In this document: positions 59,713 through 64,000 of the stretch, piece after piece
Position numbering within the stretch: the first letter of the stretch is position 1
Layout: every line of letters starts with the position of its first letter
NCBI GenBank assembly: GCA_945864225.1
Contig: CAMBAL010000004.1
Coordinates: 17,317-81,316, forward strand
Source of the DNA: an uncultured Blautia sp.
GTDB lineage: Bacteria; Bacillota; Clostridia; Lachnospirales; Lachnospiraceae
DNA: 64,000 bases
Reading direction: 5' to 3'
Made by a program: the position numbers and the translations under genes
The notes under the pieces: model-generated
What the model was told of the DNA's origin: nothing
Seen by the model: only the letters and a program-made list of their open reading frames with translations
The model's database searches: none

Positions 59713-61644
59713 ATGGCGAAGACAATTCGAATGACAACTGCACAGGCGATTGTGAAGTTTCTGGATAATCAGTATGTTTCCATGGATGGTGTGGAAACAA
59801 AGTTTGTAGAAGGATTTTTTACGATTTTTGGTCACGGAATTGCGGTAGGTCTCGGGGAAGCACTGGATTCCAATCCGGGCGGTCTCAGGGTTCTTCAGGG
59901 AAGAAACGAGCAGGGAATGTGCCACACTGCAATCGCTTTTGCGAAGCAGAACAGACGCAGGAAAATTATCGCATGTGCATCATCCATTGGCCCTGGTGCC
60001 GCGAATATGGTAACCGCATGTGCGACCGCAACAGTAAACAATATTCCGCTTCTTGTTTTTCCGGCAGATACGTTTGCATCCCGTCAGCCGGATCCGGTTC
60101 TTCAGCAGCTGGAGCAGAGCAGCAGCCTTGCAGTAACGACAAATGATGCGTTCCGTCCGGTCTGCAAATACTGGGATCGAATTACAAGACCTGAGATGAT
60201 TATGACTGCGCTGATTAATGCCATGCGTGTACTGACAGATCCGGCTGAAACAGGTGCGTGCTGTATCGGACTCTGCCAGGATGTAGAGGGGGAATCCTTT
60301 GATTTCCCGGAATATTTCTTCAAAAAACGGGTACACAGAATCACAAGACCGGCCGCAGTGGAAGAGGAACTGGAGGACATTGCAGAAGTAATTTCAGAGG
60401 CAAAGAAACCGCTGCTGATCGTAGGAGGCGGTGTCGGATATTCTGAGGCAGGTGAGACTGTTGAGAACTTCTGTGAAGAATTCGGCATTCCGTTCGGCGA
60501 GTCCCAGGCAGGAAAAAGTGCATGTAAATCCAGTCATCCGTACTGCCTTGGAGGTATTGGTGTAACAGGAACTTATGCATCCAATATTCTTGCAAAAGAT
60601 GCAGATGTGATTATTGCAGTAGGATCGAGACTGTCTGATTTTACTACCAGTTCCAAGTGGCTTTTTAAGAATGAAAATGTGAAATTTGTTACCATTAATA
60701 ACTGCAGATTCCACGCATACAAGATGGATGCAGTAAAGGCTGTGGGTGATGCAAAAGCAACAGTGGAAGCGCTGGCAGTGAAGCTTCGCGAGAGAGGATA
60801 CCATTCTGCATATACAACTGAAATCAAAGAAGCAAAGAAAATCTGGGATGAAGAAATGGTTCGTCTGGCAGGGATTACTTATACCGGAGATGATTTTGAG
60901 CCGATGATCAAAGCGAGAGATCCGAGAACGATTCCGGAGTTTGTAAAACTGACAGATGGAAAAATTACACAGACAGCAGCACTGGCTGCAATCCGTCGAG
61001 TGATTGATGAAGATGCGACAATTATTACAGCCGGAGGTTCTCTTCCAAGCTGTATGCAGCGTATGTGGACTACGGACAAGCGTGGCGGATATCATGCTGA
61101 ATATGGATATTCCTGTATGGGATATGAAGTGGCAGCTACGCTTGGCGTAAAATTTGCGGAGCCGGATAATGAGGTTTATTGTGTAGTGGGAGATTCCAGT
61201 TTCCAGATGCTTCACAGTGAGATTATGACTATCATGCAGGAACGCCAGAAAGTGAATATTCTGATCTTTGATAACTGCGGTTTTGGATGTATCAACAACC
61301 TGGAAATGAATCATGGAATCGGAAGTCTTGCAACGGAGTTCCGTTATACAGACGGCAAAAAACCATGCGGAGATCTGATTCCTGTGGACTATGCAAAAAT
61401 CGGCGAAGGATATGGTCTGAAAACCTATACCTGCAGAACGATTCCGGAACTGGAAGCGGCGCTTGAAGATGCCAAGAAACAGGAAATCGCATGTTTATTT
61501 GACCTGAAAGTTCTGCCGAAAACCATGACAGACGGATATGAATCCTGGTGGAATGTAGGCATTGCCACAACGTCTGAAAAAGAGTCTGTAAAAGCAGCCT
61601 GTGAGGGTGTTCTGGAAGGACGCGGCGAAGCCAGAGATTATTGA
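59713..61644 (+). CDS. iolD: 3D-(3,5/4)-trihydroxycyclohexane-1,2-dione acylhydrolase
   Basis: The 643-residue thiamine-diphosphate enzyme has the N-terminal glutamate region (FTIFGHGIAVGLGEAL), the central GVGYSEAGETVENF part and the ThDP motif CVVGDSSFQMLHSEIMTIMQ to INNLEMN in the C-terminal third. The GDS-x(n)-N layout is right for IolD, which opens the ring of the cyclohexanedione to 5-deoxyglucuronate. The start follows GAAGGAGGAG. It is 86 bp after iolC, with the repeats between. Confidence 0.95.
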   Translation: MAKTIRMTTAQAIVKFLDNQYVSMDGVETKFVEGFFTIFGHGIAVGLGEALDSNPGGLRVLQGRNEQGMCHTAIAFAKQNRRRKIIACASSIGPGAANMVTACATATVNNIPLLVFPADTFASRQPDPVLQQLEQSSSLAVTTNDAFRPVCKYWDRITRPEMIMTALINAMRVLTDPAETGACCIGLCQDVEGESFDFPEYFFKKRVHRITRPAAVEEELEDIAEVISEAKKPLLIVGGGVGYSEAGETVENFCEEFGIPFGESQAGKSACKSSHPYCLGGIGVTGTYASNILAKDADVIIAVGSRLSDFTTSSKWLFKNENVKFVTINNCRFHAYKMDAVKAVGDAKATVEALAVKLRERGYHSAYTTEIKEAKKIWDEEMVRLAGITYTGDDFEPMIKARDPRTIPEFVKLTDGKITQTAALAAIRRVIDEDATIITAGGSLPSCMQRMWTTDKRGGYHAEYGYSCMGYEVAATLGVKFAEPDNEVYCVVGDSSFQMLHSEIMTIMQERQKVNILIFDNCGFGCINNLEMNHGIGSLATEFRYTDGKKPCGDLIPVDYAKIGEGYGLKTYTCRTIPELEAALEDAKKQEIACLFDLKVLPKTMTDGYESWWNVGIATTSEKESVKAACEGVLEGRGEARDY

Positions 61645-61730
61645 TGATCTATAGTAGCAATAAATCAAACGGAAAACAGTGATTGTTAATGAAGAAGAGG
61701 CCGGATGAAACGGCCGCAGGAGATGAAAAA

Positions 61731-62516
61731 ATGGGGAAATTGTTTGGATACCCGGAGTTTGATGCAGACGGGGAAATGATTTTGACAACTTATGAGAATG
61801 AATACAGCGAGATGATGATGGACATCCGGGTGTATCGTATGAAAGCCGGTGAAACGAGGAAATTTGGACGTCAGGGAGAGGAAACCGCCATGCTTCTCCT
61901 GTCCGGAAAAGTGACGTATCAGTGGCAGGAAGAACAGCAGACTGTCAGCAGAAAAGATGTCTTTACCGAAGGACCCTGGGCACTTCATATCTGTACCGGT
62001 AAAGAGGCAGCTGTTACTGCAGAGGAGGATTCTGAAATTCTTATGCAGTGTACCAGAAATGAAAAAACCTTTGCCAGCCGTCTGTACGCACCGGAAGATG
62101 CACCGTGGGGATATTCCTGTCTGGGCAAATTCGGTAATGTGGCAAAGCGTCGTGTAAATACGATTTTTGATCATGATATTTGTCCGGAATCCAATATGGT
62201 TCTGGGAGAGGTGCTGAATGACAGGGGAAACTGGTCTGGATATCTGCCGCACAGACATCCGCAGCCGGAAACCTATTTCTTTAAATTTGACCGTCCGGAG
62301 GGATTTGGCGCAAGCTTTGTGGGAGATCAGGTGTTCAAGAGTGTCAACAACAGCTTTTCCGCAATTCCTGGCGGAGAACTGCATCCTCAGGTAACCGCAC
62401 CGGGATTCCAGATGTATACCTGCTGGATGATCCGTCATCTGGACGGCAATCCCTGGCTGCAGACCGACCGCTGCGAAGATGAAAGATATGTGTGGATGCA
62501 TGATGCACAGTTCTAA
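61731..62516 (+). CDS. iolB: 5-deoxy-glucuronate isomerase
   Basis: The 261-residue protein is a double cupin of the IolB type: PEFDADGEMI, the block GNWSGYLPHRHPQPETYFFKF holding the metal-binding His and Glu, and PGGELHPQVTAPGFQMY. It isomerises 5-deoxyglucuronate to 5-dehydro-2-deoxygluconate. ATG 61731 follows AGGAG by 7 bases; the frame is open to 61683 without a site. The end of the gene is partly duplicated 50 bp on. Confidence 0.93.
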   Translation: MGKLFGYPEFDADGEMILTTYENEYSEMMMDIRVYRMKAGETRKFGRQGEETAMLLLSGKVTYQWQEEQQTVSRKDVFTEGPWALHICTGKEAAVTAEEDSEILMQCTRNEKTFASRLYAPEDAPWGYSCLGKFGNVAKRRVNTIFDHDICPESNMVLGEVLNDRGNWSGYLPHRHPQPETYFFKFDRPEGFGASFVGDQVFKSVNNSFSAIPGGELHPQVTAPGFQMYTCWMIRHLDGNPWLQTDRCEDERYVWMHDAQF

Positions 62517-62566
62517 GCCTTTTCGATTGAGAGAAACAGGTGTGGATGAAAGATGCACAGTTTTAA
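62490..62566. repeat. 27-bp direct repeat of the iolB 3' end
   Basis: GTGTGGATGCATGATGCACA with the stop codon (62490-62516) recurs with 24 of 27 bases equal at 62540-62566 (period 50). Confidence 0.8.
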
Positions 62567-62709
62567 TCATTTAAGAGTGAAATGTGCAGGAGTGCGATTC
62601 AGGAAAAGAGTTGTAGAATATGTGAAATAAAGGAATTCTGCTGTTTGTCTATTTTTAAACATGCTCTGGACTGACAGCGGATGTTCCTGTCTGAAAAGGA
62701 GAGAAAACT

Positions 62710-63861
62710 ATGGCCAGAGAATTTATTGTACCAGGACAGATTATTACCGGTTCCGGAGCACTGGATATGGCGGAAGCGTCCATTGGACAGCTTGGAAAAA
62801 AGGCAATGATCGTGACGGACAAAGTAATGATTCAGCTTGGAAACTGCGAAAAAGTAGAGAACGCTCTGAAAAACCAGGGTGTAGATTATACGATTTATTC
62901 TGAAATTGTTGGAGAGCCTACCGATGTAATGATTGCCAATGGTCTGAAACAGTACAAAGAAGAAGGCTGTGATTTCCTTGTGGCACTGGGAGGCGGAAGC
63001 CCGATCGATTCGATGAAAGCCATTGGTTCCCTGGTGGAAAACGGCGGAAGCATTTCAGACTATATGGGCAAAGTAATCGACGTCCCCATGCCGCCGATGG
63101 TAGCTATTCCTACAACTGCAGGAACCGGCTCTGAGGCAACACAGTTTACCATTATTACAGATACAGAAAAGGATGTCAAGATGCTTTTGAAGGGCAAAGT
63201 TCTGATGCCGGATCTTGCAGTTATTGATCCTCAGTTTACCATGACTGCACCGCCGAAAATTACAGCTGCGACAGGACTGGATGCGCTGTGTCATGCGGTG
63301 GAGGCCTATACTTCAAGAAAGGCTCAGACCCTTTCTGATACGTTTGCATTGTCCGCGGTAAAACGTATTTTCCGTTATCTGGCTCCTGCTTTTCATGACG
63401 GCAGGAACGAAGAAGCAAGAATTCAGATGTCCGTAGCAGCGCTGGAAGCAGGAATTGCTTTTAACAATGCATCTGTGACCCTGATTCATGGCATGAGCCG
63501 CCCGATCGGTGCACTGTTCCATGTAGCTCATGGTCTGTCAAATGCCATGCTTCTGAAAGTGTGTCTGACGTATGCACTTCCGGGTGCATATGACCGTTTT
63601 GCAGAGCTTGGAAGAGCTGTGGGAGCTGCATCAGCAGAAGATTCTGACCAGAAAGCCAGTGAAAAATTCCTTGCAGCAACCATCGCTCTTGTAGAAGAAC
63701 TGGAGACTCCGACGCTGGAACAGTACGGTATTGACAGAGATACCTTCTTCGGTGTGATCGAAAAAATGGCACACGATGCCATGGAAAGCGGTAGCCCGCA
63801 GAATACAAAACGTGAAATCACACAGGCGGATGTGGAGAAGATGTATAAAGAATTGTGGTGA
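62710..63861 (+). CDS. Iron-containing alcohol dehydrogenase
   Basis: The 383-residue protein is a group III alcohol dehydrogenase: VALGGGSPIDSMKAIG (NAD-binding), PTTAGTGSEAT, the iron-binding histidines in TGLDALCHAVEAY, HGMSRPIGALFHVAHGLSNA. It reduces an aldehyde or oxidises an alcohol in the cytosol. AAAGGAG precedes the start. It follows iolB in the same direction, 194 bp away, and may act on a short aldehyde from inositol breakdown, though it might be an independent gene. The rest of the window to 64000 shows no gene. Confidence 0.93.
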   Translation: MAREFIVPGQIITGSGALDMAEASIGQLGKKAMIVTDKVMIQLGNCEKVENALKNQGVDYTIYSEIVGEPTDVMIANGLKQYKEEGCDFLVALGGGSPIDSMKAIGSLVENGGSISDYMGKVIDVPMPPMVAIPTTAGTGSEATQFTIITDTEKDVKMLLKGKVLMPDLAVIDPQFTMTAPPKITAATGLDALCHAVEAYTSRKAQTLSDTFALSAVKRIFRYLAPAFHDGRNEEARIQMSVAALEAGIAFNNASVTLIHGMSRPIGALFHVAHGLSNAMLLKVCLTYALPGAYDRFAELGRAVGAASAEDSDQKASEKFLAATIALVEELETPTLEQYGIDRDTFFGVIEKMAHDAMESGSPQNTKREITQADVEKMYKELW

Positions 63862-64000
63862 TTGCGGCAGAAGTAGCACTGGAGCATGTTTGAAAATTGC
63901 TTTTTGACAGATGTGTGCGTTACATTTTATGAGAGATTTATTCCAATTGAGTTTGAATAATGAAAAAATTCTGGAAACCCTTATAAACAGGGCATTTCCG

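Noticed and set aside
1-64000. tRNA, rRNA, or a known riboswitch
   Set aside because: No sequence recognisable as these was found on reading; hairpins in the spacers lack their conserved cores.

Overview
The window looks like a chromosomal segment of a gut-type Lachnospiraceae (Clostridia) genome, close to Blautia or Ruminococcus. The grounds are strong GGAGG ribosome-binding sites before nearly every gene, moderate GC, many ABC sugar importers and family compositions typical of that group. No rRNA, tRNA, phage, CRISPR array or intact insertion sequence was recognised. The window is dominated by small catabolic islands, each with its own regulator, separated by decayed gene remnants and short repeats.

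Region 1 (1-8014, minus strand): an AEC exporter, a PucR regulator, an OPT-family transporter, DUF917, DUF1177, AroM and an M29-like aminopeptidase cut by the window edge. This is a conserved-looking but functionally unsolved uptake and breakdown set. Region 2 (8015-13707): a frameshifted methyltransferase, a LacI regulator that has lost its DNA-binding end, an orphan amino-acid ABC ATPase, a class I amidotransferase-type hydrolase, and a DnaJ/Hsp20 chaperone pair. Region 3 (13729-17205): a lipid or peptide operon (SCP2, alpha/beta hydrolase, then a collapsed chimera of a condensation-like gene and an AMP-ligase gene). It faces a TetR regulator across three evenly spaced operator-like palindromes. 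Region 4 (17475-28684): an FMN glutamate-synthase-like protein with a rubredoxin head, a sialidase/NanA-like pair, PHP, MATE, AraC, GH172, an EamA exporter and an Rpn/PD-(D/E)XK protein.

Region 5 (28967-38968) is a ribose or ribosyl-compound island. A one-piece LacI repressor-ribokinase fusion and an ADP-ribosylglycohydrolase diverge from a sugar ABC importer, a free ribokinase and a second, extended ADP-ribosylglycohydrolase. Region 6 (39503-46189) holds DUF917, hydantoinase, NCS1 permease and PucR, with a carbon-nitrogen hydrolase facing it. Together they read as import, ring opening and decarbamoylation of a hydantoin-like heterocycle. Region 7 (46484-54793): a URO-D-family protein, a MalY-type lyase, and an 1870-residue DUF4062-NACHT-TPR STAND protein, which is the best candidate for an undescribed sensing or defence protein. 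Region 8 (54845-63861): a myo-inositol operon (LacI, iolE, iolG, iolC, iolD, iolB, iron alcohol dehydrogenase) with a matching palindrome at both of its promoters.

A theme across the window is short degenerate tandem repeats (16-50 bp period) that begin at or just after stop codons of at least seven genes. Two unrelated intergenic elements, a 165-bp nested palindrome and a 60-nt structured repeat present twice, complete the non-coding picture. All functions are read from sequence only; no database search was run.
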